A DNA stretch of 64,000 nucleotides from Rhizobium sp. BT03. Lineage in GTDB: Bacteria > Pseudomonadota > Alphaproteobacteria > Rhizobiales > Rhizobiaceae. The stretch is taken from assembly GCF_030053155.1 (NCBI RefSeq), contig NZ_CP125643.1, positions 372,001 through 436,000 of the forward strand. The letters run 5' to 3'. How positions within the stretch are numbered: the first letter of the stretch is position 1; every line of letters begins with the position of its first letter. This document shows positions 26,569 to 35,195 of this stretch, piece after piece. The notes below the pieces were generated by a model. It was not told where the DNA came from and did no database searches. It saw only the letters and a list, made by a program, of their open reading frames with translations. The translations under genes were made by a program, and so were the position numbers.

Positions 26569-27198
26569 TTAACAGACAGTACCAACCAGGACGTTAGTCT
26601 TCTCGATGATCGAGAGGTCCGACGCAATCCGGTATACAGTTGGCGCGGCGGTCGGTGACTCAATAGCGAGCGTATCCTGGATCGTGAGGCGTTCGATGCC
26701 CTGCTTTAGTGACCTGATCGTATTCCCGTGGGCCACCACAAGAACCGATTTCCCTCTCAACAAGGGGGGGAACACTTCGCTTATCAAAAAGGGCAGAACC
26801 CTCGCGCTTATGTCCCGTATGCTTTCTCCCCCAGGTGGTGGAGTGCTGTACGAGCGGCGCCAAACCTGGACAACATCCTGGCCCCACCGCTCACGTGCCA
26901 CGTTCTTGTTGATGCCGGTGAGCTGTCCGTAGTCGCGTTCGTTCAACTCGGTTCTCCTGATTGGCTCCAGCAGATCGCCGTTGGTTTCGTTCAAAATCGC
27001 TCTGCAAGTGTCGACTGTGCGCAAGAGGGCAGAGCTAAACGCAATATCGAACGAGATGCCGAGGTTCGCGAGCAGTGAGCCGGCTCGCCTGCTCTCAGAC
27101 CAGCCCTCCTGTGTGAGCGGCACGTCGCTCGTACCCGTGAACTCCCCGCGCGCGTTCCCTTCGCTTTGGCCATGCCGGACAATCACCAGAGTGGACAT
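26569..27198 (-). CDS. Histidine phosphatase / phosphoglycerate mutase-like protein
   Basis: This 209-residue protein has the histidine-phosphatase core: VRHGQSEGN with catalytic His9, RTELNERDYGQLTG, PPGGESIRD, and VVAHGNTIRSL with the second catalytic histidine. These features match 2,3-bisphosphoglycerate-dependent phosphoglycerate mutase, but related phosphatases share them. It is a single gene behind operator copy 10, which ties it to the regulon. It may serve carbon flow from the pathway into lower glycolysis, or dephosphorylate a pathway compound (inference). Confidence 0.9.
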   Translation of the reverse strand: MSTLVIVRHGQSEGNARGEFTGTSDVPLTQEGWSESRRAGSLLANLGISFDIAFSSALLRTVDTCRAILNETNGDLLEPIRRTELNERDYGQLTGINKNVARERWGQDVVQVWRRSYSTPPPGGESIRDISARVLPFLISEVFPPLLRGKSVLVVAHGNTIRSLKQGIERLTIQDTLAIESPTAAPTVYRIASDLSIIEKTNVLVGTVC

Positions 27199-27247
27199 TC
27201 ATAACCCTCCCATCGATTTAGCGAACACGAATATTGTCGCACCATCG

Positions 27248-27260
27248 GACAATCCGTCAA
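27248..27260 (-). promoter_or_regulatory. Operator/promoter motif copy 10 (for the mutase-like gene)
   Basis: On the minus strand TTGACG (27260-27255) is followed by GATTGTC (27254-27248); the second half-site is poor. It faces the gene starting at 27198. Copy 11 starts 65 bases away on the other strand, so the two divergent units share this control region. Confidence 0.7.
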
Positions 27261-27324
27261 GTGCGACTATGTGCAAGTGAAAACAAAACGATGTCGAAAA
27301 AACAAACGTCGAAGTTTATATTTA

Positions 27325-27347
27325 TTGACAGATTGTCTGATAGCTCA
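27325..27347 (+). promoter_or_regulatory. Operator/promoter motif copy 11 (for the transporter operon)
   Basis: TTGACA (27325-27330) is followed by GATTGTC (27331-27337), then T and GATAGCTCA. TACCAA at 27348-27353 is a weak -10 candidate at 17 bases. The binding protein of the ABC operon starts at 27454. Confidence 0.85.
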
Positions 27348-27453
27348 TACCAATGCACTCCGCCGTATTGAGGAGAGTCCGGCACGGCTTGGGAAGGCAA
27401 GGCTCTCGCCTTAACAGACAATGCCGCCCAGAGCGGCCGGAGGAGGAATTTTC

Positions 27454-28542
27454 ATGAAGAGACGTACATTTCTACAAGCGAGCGGGGCAATTGCTGTAGC
27501 CGGCACGTTCGGAATGCCGGGGATTCTTCGCGCCGACGACGCGATCAGTATCCTACCTGACACTTGGCCCTCCGAAGGCGCCAACCCAATTGTCGACGCG
27601 GGTAAGTTCAAGAAGTCAGGCCCGTGGAAGATCGGACACAGCCACTACGGCCTCGCTGGTTCAACGCATACCTACCAGACGGCGTTTGAAGCCGAATATG
27701 AAATAAAAAAGAACAAGGATCGGATCGCTGATTACCAGTTCCGGAGCGCTGATCTCAATGCCTCCAAACAAGTTGCCGATATCGAGGATCTGATCGCCCA
27801 GAAGGTCGATGCGATCATCATCGCACCGCTAACCACCGGTTCCGCCGTCGAGGGCATCAAGAAGGCAAAGGCTGCTGGCATTCCAACCGTAGTCTATCTC
27901 GGACGCGTCGACACCGAGGAGTTTACGGTTCAGGTCCAGGGCGACGACTTCTATTTCGGGCGCGTGATGGCTCAGTTCCTCGTCGACAAGCTTGGCAACA
28001 AGGGCAAGGTATGGGTTCTGCGTGGCGTCGCCGGGCATCCCATCGATGCAGATCGTTATGCAGGCGCCATGGAAGTCTTCAGCAAGTCTGGACTTCAGAT
28101 CACGTCGACCCAGCACGGAAGCTGGTCTTATGAGGACTCAAAGAAGATCGCCGAAAGCTTGTATCTCTCCGACCCAGATGTCGCGGGCATCTGGACCGAT
28201 GGAGCCAACATGTCTCTTGGCGTTTTGGATGCCTTGCAGGAGGCTGGCGCCTCAACGATCCCGCCAATCACGGGCGAAGCACTTAACGGCTGGATGCGTC
28301 GTTGGAATGACGAAAAACTTTCCTCGATCGGTCCGATTTGCCCACCCGCTCTGTCTACTGCCGCGCTACGGGCCGCCTTCGCCTTGCTGGATGGGAAGCC
28401 GATTCAGCGTAACTGGACGAACCGCCCCAAGCCGATCACCGACGAGACGCTCTCCCAGTTCTATCGCGCAGATCTCACTGATGCGTACTGGGCGCCGACC
28501 GAAATGCCGAACGAAAAGCTCCTTGATTATTTCAAGGCTTGA
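27454..28542 (+). CDS. Sugar-type ABC transporter binding protein with Tat signal
   Basis: ATG 27454 follows GGAGGAGG and gives 362 residues. The N-terminus, KRRTFLQASGAIAVAG, is a twin-arginine-type signal, so export in a folded state is likely. The mature part is a type I periplasmic binding protein (GPWKIGHSHYGLAGSTHTY, DIEDLIAQKVDAIIIAPLT, KGKVWVLRGVAGHPIDADR, DVAGIWTDGANMSLGVLDAL). It is the first gene of the only complete ABC importer in the window and differs clearly from the two TorT-like binding proteins. Confidence 0.93.
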   Translation: MKRRTFLQASGAIAVAGTFGMPGILRADDAISILPDTWPSEGANPIVDAGKFKKSGPWKIGHSHYGLAGSTHTYQTAFEAEYEIKKNKDRIADYQFRSADLNASKQVADIEDLIAQKVDAIIIAPLTTGSAVEGIKKAKAAGIPTVVYLGRVDTEEFTVQVQGDDFYFGRVMAQFLVDKLGNKGKVWVLRGVAGHPIDADRYAGAMEVFSKSGLQITSTQHGSWSYEDSKKIAESLYLSDPDVAGIWTDGANMSLGVLDALQEAGASTIPPITGEALNGWMRRWNDEKLSSIGPICPPALSTAALRAAFALLDGKPIQRNWTNRPKPITDETLSQFYRADLTDAYWAPTEMPNEKLLDYFKA

Positions 28543-28547
28543 TGAAC

Positions 28548-28573
28548 TACGGGCACGATCACTCGTGCCCGTA
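28548..28573 (+). terminator. 11-bp hairpin between binding-protein and ATPase genes
   Basis: TACGGGCACGA-TCAC-TCGTGCCCGTA is a perfect stem-loop just after the binding-protein stop, with no T-run. Stem-loops at this position in ABC operons usually protect the binding-protein transcript and lower downstream expression. Confidence 0.7.
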
Positions 28574-28597
28574 TCCCTGTCGAAGATGGAAATTCCC

Positions 28598-30127
28598 ATG
28601 AGCACGCTTGTCGAGATGGTCGGCATCAACAAATCGTTTGGTTTCACGAAAGTCCTTTCGGACGTTCGCTTTTCCCTGGAACGTGGCTCCGTGCACGCTC
28701 TGATGGGGGAAAACGGCGCGGGGAAGTCCACCCTGATGCGTATTCTGGCGGGGGTATATCAGCCGGGCGCAGGAAGTGTTCGGCTCCGCGGGGAGGAAGT
28801 CAATTTCCGTTCCCCTAAGGAGGCACGGTTGGCGGGAGTGTCGACGGTGTTTCAGGAGTTTACCCTGATCCCCAATCTCACCGTTGCTGAGAACATGTTC
28901 CTGGGCCACGAACCTCGTCGCATTGACGGTTCGATCGATAGCGTCGAGGTAGTGAAACGCGCTCGCGCTTTGCTGGCTGACGTATTTCCACAGCTCGACG
29001 CAACCGCGATCGTCGAGACACTGACTGTCGCGCAGCAGCAGGCAGTAGAGATCGCGAAGGGACTTACGTCGAACGCGGACGTATTCATCTTCGACGAGCC
29101 AACGGCGGCGTTGAACTCGACCGATGTCGCGCATCTTTTCAAGGTTATCCGCGACCTTAAGGCTCAACATAAGGCTGTCGTCTACATCTCTCATCGCATG
29201 AATGAAGTCTTCGAACTATGCGACACCATCACCGTCATGAAAGATGGCGCTTGGGTAAGGACTGCAAGAGCGCAGGACTTCAACTTGCAAACGCTGGTAG
29301 CGACAATGGTTGGTCGCGAACTTCAGAACTTCTTTCCGCCGCGCTCGCAGGCCACCGGAGCGGCAATGCTGGAGGTTTCGGACTTGCGCCTCGACGACAG
29401 CAGCTCGACAGTCACTTTCGTTGTCAGAAAAGGTGAAATCATCGGGCTGGCAGGGCTCGAAGGACAGGGCCAGCGAGAGATAATGCGTGCCATTGTGGGC
29501 GTTGAATCGCCAAAGGCCATCGCCGTGTGGCGTGCCGGCCCCGACAACAGCATGCACGTGGTGAATGTAGGGTCAGGGTTCGCTCGCGCGGTCGGATCAG
29601 GAATCGGTTTTATCCCTGAGGACAGGAAGCAGGAAGGGCTGTTCCTGCGCCTGCCTATCTACGACAACATCGCGCTGGGAAAACAGCTCAATCGGAATAT
29701 GGCAAGCGTTGCGTGGCGATCGGTGTCGAGGGTCCGCGAGGTGATCAAGTCGTTACGAGTTGCGGCCGCCGATCCCAATGCGCCCGTAGGTAAACTCTCG
29801 GGCGGGAATCAGCAGAAGGTGCTGCTGGGCCGCTGGTTGCTCTCCGGAGTGGACATCCTCGTTATTGAGGAGCCCACGCGCGGCGTCGACGTCGGTGCAA
29901 AGGCAGAGATTTACAGATTGCTGCGGGACTTCAGTGATCGTGGCGGTGCGGTCGTGGTTTCGTCGCGCGAGCACGCTGAGCTTATAGGGCTCTGCGACAG
30001 CATTTTGGTCGTTCATGACAGGAAGATCGTCGGGCAGATGTCCGCAGAGGGGGCGACCGAGGAAAGAATCCTCGAGACTGCGCTGGGGGCGAGTGCGTCA
30101 CCGGATCCCCGTGCTGCGGTGCATTGA
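28598..30127 (+). CDS. Sugar-type ABC transporter double ATPase (RbsA/MglA-like)
   Basis: ATG 28598 is the likely start (in-frame ATG 28586 is an alternative), giving 509 residues with two ATPase domains. Domain 1 has GENGAGKST, LTVAQQQAVEIAKGL as signature region and FIFDEPTAALN as Walker B. Domain 2 has the degenerate Walker A typical of this family (GLAGLEGQGQREI), an intact LSGGNQQKV signature, and ILVIEEPTRGVDVG, where the usual Walker B Asp is Glu. It powers import with the two permeases that follow. Confidence 0.95.
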   Translation: MSTLVEMVGINKSFGFTKVLSDVRFSLERGSVHALMGENGAGKSTLMRILAGVYQPGAGSVRLRGEEVNFRSPKEARLAGVSTVFQEFTLIPNLTVAENMFLGHEPRRIDGSIDSVEVVKRARALLADVFPQLDATAIVETLTVAQQQAVEIAKGLTSNADVFIFDEPTAALNSTDVAHLFKVIRDLKAQHKAVVYISHRMNEVFELCDTITVMKDGAWVRTARAQDFNLQTLVATMVGRELQNFFPPRSQATGAAMLEVSDLRLDDSSSTVTFVVRKGEIIGLAGLEGQGQREIMRAIVGVESPKAIAVWRAGPDNSMHVVNVGSGFARAVGSGIGFIPEDRKQEGLFLRLPIYDNIALGKQLNRNMASVAWRSVSRVREVIKSLRVAAADPNAPVGKLSGGNQQKVLLGRWLLSGVDILVIEEPTRGVDVGAKAEIYRLLRDFSDRGGAVVVSSREHAELIGLCDSILVVHDRKIVGQMSAEGATEERILETALGASASPDPRAAVH

Positions 30128-30139
30128 GGAGGATAACTT

Positions 30140-31081
30140 ATGAATTCATTTGCCAGTCGCCTGAAGCTCCCTTATCGCGCGGGAGCGATCGGGCTTTCCA
30201 TTGGAACGCTCCTGGTGATGGTTGTCGCCTCGGTAATATTATTGCCGGACTTCATGGATCCGGAGAATTTGTCTAATCTCCTGGCGCAATCGACGGTGCT
30301 CGTCATCTCGGCTCTCGGTCAGACGTTCGTCATTCTCACTGGCGGCCTCGACGTGTCGGTTGGGTCCGTCATCAGTCTAACGACGACGATCATGACGCTT
30401 GATCTTCCTGAGATAACCCGCGTGCTTATCTGCATCGCGGTGGCGATGGGGTTCGGAGTAGCGAACGGTTACGGTGTCGCGCGCCTCAATGTACATCCAA
30501 TCATCATGACGCTGACAACAATGGGCATCGGCCAAGGTATCGCGTTGATCATTTTGCCAATCCCAGGCGGGCGCGTGCCGGAGTGGCTTTCCGGCTCGGT
30601 AGCCGGATCCATCGGCCCCGTACCTAACTCATTGTTTTGGTTGATCACGGCATCGCTCTTCGCATCCTGGATTCTCTATCGTCGTCCCTTCGGCCTCTAC
30701 CTCTTCGCTTCCGGCGGCAATGACTTCAACGCACGGATGAACGGTGTTCCCGTCGAGCGCACCATCATCAAAGCGTATGTTCTTTCCGCTCTATTCGCAT
30801 GCGCTGCGGGGATGTTTCTTGCAGGTCGCCTTGCATCGGGTGATCCTAAGGGCGGCGCTTCATTCGGGATTGAGTCTGTAACGGCTGCAGCATTGGGTGG
30901 GGTCCACCTCGCCGGGGGCATCGGAAGCATTGTGGGAACCGTCGTTGGCGCGGCGATCCTCGGGACAGTGAATAATGTGATGAATCTGGCCAACGTCTCT
31001 GCATTTCTTCAGTCGGTCGTCAAGGGTGTGTTGCTTCTCGTACTCGTCGTTTCGCAGCGACGCAAAACAATCGGACTTTGA
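30140..31081 (+). CDS. Sugar-type ABC transporter permease 1
   Basis: This is a 313-residue, highly hydrophobic protein with about eight to ten membrane segments. The conserved stretches are ILTGGLDVSVGSVISL and AAALGGVHLAGGIGSIVGTVVGA, as in RbsC-type permeases. GAGGAGGATAACTT precedes the ATG. Its stop is next to the start of permease 2. Confidence 0.95.
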   Translation: MNSFASRLKLPYRAGAIGLSIGTLLVMVVASVILLPDFMDPENLSNLLAQSTVLVISALGQTFVILTGGLDVSVGSVISLTTTIMTLDLPEITRVLICIAVAMGFGVANGYGVARLNVHPIIMTLTTMGIGQGIALIILPIPGGRVPEWLSGSVAGSIGPVPNSLFWLITASLFASWILYRRPFGLYLFASGGNDFNARMNGVPVERTIIKAYVLSALFACAAGMFLAGRLASGDPKGGASFGIESVTAAALGGVHLAGGIGSIVGTVVGAAILGTVNNVMNLANVSAFLQSVVKGVLLLVLVVSQRRKTIGL

Positions 31082-31086
31082 AAGAA

Positions 31087-32085
31087 ATGGACTTCTCGAT
31101 GACCACATCAGACTCGAAAACTGAAGCACCATCTCGCTCATTGAGGGGTAAGAGCGCCATTTCGTGGATACTCGGGCTACCGCCCGCATACTATGTGCTC
31201 GCAATCCTGGTTGCGGTTGCTCCAGCAGTGAGCGCCACGCTCATAAATCCCAACTACTGGTTTGTAATCCTCAAGCAGTCAGCGCCGCTCGGGATCGCGG
31301 TGCTCGCCCAGTCGCTTGTCATGCGGGTGCGATCCATCGATCTCTCTGTCAGCGGTATTTTCGCGTTCGCGATTTATCTGGCCAGCTCGGGCCAGCTCAA
31401 CAACTATCCACCGCTAATGACCGTCCTCATGCCTGTTGTGATTGGGCTAGCTGTGGGGGGTGTAAACGGAATACTCGTAGCATACGTGCGCGCTTCTGCC
31501 GTTATCTCCACACTAAGTGTTTCGGCCATTCTGATTGGGATCGTCCAATACATGAGCGCCGGCCGCGCGCCCGGTTCAACGCCAAGCTGGCTTCGAATAC
31601 TTACGAGCGGCAATATCCACGGCCTTTCCTATTCCGTGGTCCTGTGGATCGTCATCGCCGCCCTGATTTCTATCGCATTTCGCTTTCTCATCGTCGGGCG
31701 TTACTTCAGGGCCGTCGGCGACAATCCGAGGGCGGCGGAAACTACAGGAATTCCGTTGGCACGTACGATTTTTGTCTCGCACACGCTCGCGGGCGCCCTG
31801 ACAGGCATCGCGGCCCTGGTCCAGGTATCCGCGTTGGCGGTCGGCACCATCAAGCCAGGCTTCGACACCTTCATGAATGCTCTCGCCGCCACGATCCTCG
31901 GCGGTGTGACGTTCGGCGTCGACCGGGGCGGCGTCGCCGGGCCGTTCGTTGCCGTCGTTGCCTTCAGCTTCCTGTTCGCGATGCTGACCGTCTTCGGCAT
32001 CCAGGAGCCGGGCAAGCTTATCGTCCAGGGCGTGATCATTGCATTTGCCGCAATCATCTACGGTGCGCGCGCGGGTCGCGTCTAG
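31087..32085 (+). CDS. Sugar-type ABC transporter permease 2
   Basis: This is a 332-residue RbsC-type permease with SLVMRVRSIDLSVSGIFAF, GRYFRAVGDNPRAAETTGI and ALAATILGGVTFGVDRGG. ATG 31087 is chosen; TTG 31078, which overlaps the previous stop, and ATG 31099 are alternatives. Two different permeases suggest a heterodimeric channel rather than the common homodimer. Confidence 0.93.
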   Translation: MDFSMTTSDSKTEAPSRSLRGKSAISWILGLPPAYYVLAILVAVAPAVSATLINPNYWFVILKQSAPLGIAVLAQSLVMRVRSIDLSVSGIFAFAIYLASSGQLNNYPPLMTVLMPVVIGLAVGGVNGILVAYVRASAVISTLSVSAILIGIVQYMSAGRAPGSTPSWLRILTSGNIHGLSYSVVLWIVIAALISIAFRFLIVGRYFRAVGDNPRAAETTGIPLARTIFVSHTLAGALTGIAALVQVSALAVGTIKPGFDTFMNALAATILGGVTFGVDRGGVAGPFVAVVAFSFLFAMLTVFGIQEPGKLIVQGVIIAFAAIIYGARAGRV

Positions 32086-32143
32086 TCCGTCGGGCCGATC
32101 AAGTCATTCCCGTAGCAATTGCGGGAGAACGCAGGAGAATATA

Positions 32144-33247
32144 ATGGTGAAAATCACTGCGGCTGTCGCCGTGAAGCCAAAGAGCCCGCTGGAGTTCCGT
32201 GAACTCGAACTGGCTGACCCCGAAGGCAACGAGATCCTGGTTCGCACGGTTGCGAGCGGGATCTGCCACACGGACTTGCTGCTTCGCGACGGTATTTTTG
32301 GCCCGCCGGCACCGGTGATCCCGGGGCACGAAGGCGTCGGCGTCGTCGAGGCGGTCGGACCAGAAGTTCAGAGCCTCAAAGTGGGTGATCACGTCGCACT
32401 GAGCCAGAGCTCATGCGGATTCTGCGCCGACTGCCGCCGTTCTCACCCAATGAACTGCCAAAATTATACCCAGTACAATCTTACGGGGCTTCGTCCGAAT
32501 GGTAAGAAGGCATTGCTCTGCGATGAAGTTGGCATTGGCAGCAATTTCGTGGGCCAGTCGTCCTTTGCGACGCATATCCTTGCGACTGAAAACAATGCAG
32601 CGCTTTTGCCGAAAACAGACCTCGACCTTACCGACGCTGCGCCACTCGGGTGCGGCATGGCAACGGGTGCAGGAACAGTGATAAACGCGATGAAGCCGGA
32701 AATAGGGTCGACGATAGCCGTTTTCGGCGCAGGTGCTGTCGGCATGGCCGCCGTGATGGCCGCCAAAGTTCGTCGGTGCAGCAAGATTATCATCATAGAT
32801 CTGAATCAGCAGAGGCTAGACATGGCCATGGGGCTTGGTGCCACACATGCGATCAACGGCAAAGATCCCGACGTAGTCAACCAGATCCATGCGCTGACGG
32901 GCGGCGGTGCCGACTTCGCGATCGACGCAGTTGGCATCATTCCGGTTATTCTGAACTCGATCAAGTGCACCCGTGCCGGCGGGCACGTTGTCTTGCTCGG
33001 CCTCGACGCGCTCGGGAACGACATTCCCATCCCCCTCGATCTAATGGTGTTCAATCGCAAGATCCAGGGTGCGATCCTTGGTGATCAGATTCCACAGCTG
33101 TTCATTCCGCAGATGATGGATCTTAATCAGGCTGGGCTTTTCCCCTTCCAAAAATTGATCACCAAGTATCCCTTCGAGAAGATCAACGAAGCGATCGCGG
33201 ACGCCGAAGCCGGGCGAGTGATCAAGCCGGTCGTCGTTTTCAATTAG
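32144..33247 (+). CDS. Zinc-dependent alcohol dehydrogenase (aryl-alcohol DH-like) C
   Basis: ATG 32144 follows GCAGGAGAA and gives 367 residues. It has GICHTDLLLRD and GHEGVGVVEAVG (catalytic zinc), SSCGFCADCRRSHPMNC (structural zinc), and AVFGAGAVGMAAVMAAK (NAD). It resembles dehydrogenase B at 25100 but lies in the transporter operon, so imported substrate may itself be an alcohol oxidised on entry (inference). Confidence 0.94.
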   Translation: MVKITAAVAVKPKSPLEFRELELADPEGNEILVRTVASGICHTDLLLRDGIFGPPAPVIPGHEGVGVVEAVGPEVQSLKVGDHVALSQSSCGFCADCRRSHPMNCQNYTQYNLTGLRPNGKKALLCDEVGIGSNFVGQSSFATHILATENNAALLPKTDLDLTDAAPLGCGMATGAGTVINAMKPEIGSTIAVFGAGAVGMAAVMAAKVRRCSKIIIIDLNQQRLDMAMGLGATHAINGKDPDVVNQIHALTGGGADFAIDAVGIIPVILNSIKCTRAGGHVVLLGLDALGNDIPIPLDLMVFNRKIQGAILGDQIPQLFIPQMMDLNQAGLFPFQKLITKYPFEKINEAIADAEAGRVIKPVVVFN

Positions 33248-33259
33248 GAGCCAGCGCAA

Positions 33260-33571
33260 ATGACATCGAAGAAGTCAGAGGAACAGCACCTTGTCGTTGA
33301 ATTCAAAACCACGTCCCAAAATCGAAATCGCGTAAAAGAACTCCTTCAGGAATTCATTGGACCCGCCCGCGAAGAGTCTGGTTGTCTCTACTACGACCTC
33401 TACCAGCGGTCGGACGATCCGAACACTTTCATCATCTTAGACGGCTGGCAGAATGAGGCGGCTGTCGTTGGCCATGGCGAACATCCTAATGTCAAGCGGG
33501 TGCTGGAGCCTCTTCTTCCACTGTTGGTGAGTCCACCGTCGATTAATGTAAATACCCGTATCAGCGACTGA
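33260..33571 (+). CDS. Antibiotic-biosynthesis-monooxygenase (ABM) domain protein
   Basis: This is a 103-residue small ferredoxin-like protein (HLVVEFKTTSQNRNRVKELL, ESGCLYYDLYQRSDDPNTFII, WQNEAAVVGHGEHP). ABM proteins include small quinone-forming monooxygenases (YgiN type) and enzymes acting on aromatic substrates. It is 13 bases from the dehydrogenase stop and is followed by NDH-2, so a quinone- or redox-linked role fits. Confidence 0.9.
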   Translation: MTSKKSEEQHLVVEFKTTSQNRNRVKELLQEFIGPAREESGCLYYDLYQRSDDPNTFIILDGWQNEAAVVGHGEHPNVKRVLEPLLPLLVSPPSINVNTRISD

Positions 33572-33633
33572 TCGGGCGCAATGGCCATTTCTACGAGGCG
33601 CGCGCCCCGAGCGCGCAGGTTTGGGGAGACGAA

Positions 33634-34899
33634 ATGGATACGCATCGAGTTGTCGTAGTCGGCGGTGGCTTTGCCGGACTCCAGTTAGCGAAGGACCTCA
33701 AGTGTCCCGACACTTCCATAACGATCGTCGACAGGCGCAACCATCACCTCTTTCAACCGCTCCTCTACCAAGTTGCCACGACTGTATTGGCAACCTCGGA
33801 GATAGCCTGGCCCATCAGAGCATTGTTCAGAGGACGAAAGGATGTATCGACGCTGCTGGGCGAGGTTGTTGGCGTTGATACCGAGGCACGCGTAGTATCG
33901 CTCAAGGATGGGAATGCTATTCCCTATGACACGCTCGTTCTCGCGACAGGTGCAAGGCACGCCTATTTTGGCCGGGACGAGTGGGAGCCGTTTGCGCCCG
34001 GGCTAAAGGCACTCGAAGACGCGACGACCATCCGGCGGCGGCTTCTTCTCGCGTTTGAGAAGGCCGAATTGGAGGCTGATCCCGAACGGCGGAAGGCAAT
34101 GCTCACGTTCAGCATAATCGGAGCAGGCCCGACAGGCGTGGAGATGGCTGGGATTATAGCGCAACTGGCCCAACGAACCCTTGTTGAGGAGTTCCGTAGC
34201 ATCGACACCAGATCGGCGCGCATCCTTCTCATCGAGGCAGGTCCACGTGTCCTACCCGTGTTCCCGGAAGCACTTTCGAGATATGCCGAGCAGTCGCTAA
34301 TCAAGATGGGCGTCGAAGTGAGAACAGGCATTCCCGTGACGGCATGCAACGAGAACGGCATCGCGATCGGAGATGAGTTCGTTTCAAGCCGGACCGTCAT
34401 CTGGGCTGCGGGGGTGCAAGCGTCGAACGCCGCCGCCTGGGTCGGTGCTGAAAAGGACAGGGCGGGTAGGGCGGTCGTGCAGCCAGATCTGACTGTTGGC
34501 GGTAAGCCCGAGATTTTTATTATTGGAGATACTGCCTCCGTGAAGGCCGCTGATGGAACACCCGTCCCCGGAGTGGCTCCCGCCGCCAAACAGCAAGGCA
34601 AATATGTCGCTTCGGTAATTGAAGCACGACGTCTGGGTACACCCACTCCAAGTGCGTTCAGATATAGGCATCTGGGAAACCTGGCTACCATCGGGCCGAA
34701 TTCGGCTGTTATCGACTTTGGGAAGATCCGGCTCAAGGGCGGAATTGCATGGTGGATTTGGGGGCTTGCCCATATCTACTTCCTGATAGGTACGAGGAGC
34801 AGATTGGCAGTGGGACTAAGCTGGCTATGGATCTTTGTTTCCGGCCATCACTCCGCACGTTTGATCACGCAAAAAGAAACCTTAAAGGATGAGGTTTAG
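33634..34899 (+). CDS. Type II NADH dehydrogenase (NDH-2)
   Basis: This is a 421-residue flavoprotein with two dinucleotide folds: VVVGGGFAGLQLAKDL for FAD near the N-terminus and FSIIGAGPTGVEMAGII for NADH. It also has HHLFQPLLYQVAT, TVIWAAGVQAS, and IFIIGDTASVK, and a C-terminal hydrophobic stretch that likely anchors it to the membrane. It passes electrons from NADH to quinone without pumping protons. As the last gene of the transporter operon, it may remove the excess NADH made by the alcohol dehydrogenases. Confidence 0.93.
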   Translation: MDTHRVVVVGGGFAGLQLAKDLKCPDTSITIVDRRNHHLFQPLLYQVATTVLATSEIAWPIRALFRGRKDVSTLLGEVVGVDTEARVVSLKDGNAIPYDTLVLATGARHAYFGRDEWEPFAPGLKALEDATTIRRRLLLAFEKAELEADPERRKAMLTFSIIGAGPTGVEMAGIIAQLAQRTLVEEFRSIDTRSARILLIEAGPRVLPVFPEALSRYAEQSLIKMGVEVRTGIPVTACNENGIAIGDEFVSSRTVIWAAGVQASNAAAWVGAEKDRAGRAVVQPDLTVGGKPEIFIIGDTASVKAADGTPVPGVAPAAKQQGKYVASVIEARRLGTPTPSAFRYRHLGNLATIGPNSAVIDFGKIRLKGGIAWWIWGLAHIYFLIGTRSRLAVGLSWLWIFVSGHHSARLITQKETLKDEV

Positions 34900-35195
34900 T
34901 CGCTAGCGCGAGCACGCCCGAGTCTGCTGGGCCGTGAATGGAGACCATCAAAGGCCAGACATTTGGGAATCGGTTGCGAAGCGATGGTTGGCAGCAGGTA
35001 ACAATTCTGTCGGAGTTCCATATATAACAATGATTGATCTTCGCACTATCAACTTAGGCGACTTCGACTGCGTCGAATTCACGGCGAGGACTGGCCGCGA
35101 CAAGTCAATTGCCCTGTCCGCCTGTCGTTAGCGATAAGCGGGCCTCATGCTTGAATACCGTTTCGGGAAGGAAGTGATGATGTGGAGAGTTGAGA
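34900..35195. other. Intergenic region before the AraC-type gene
   Basis: A 65-codon open frame at 34934 has no family features. No copy of the operator motif is present. Confidence 0.4.
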
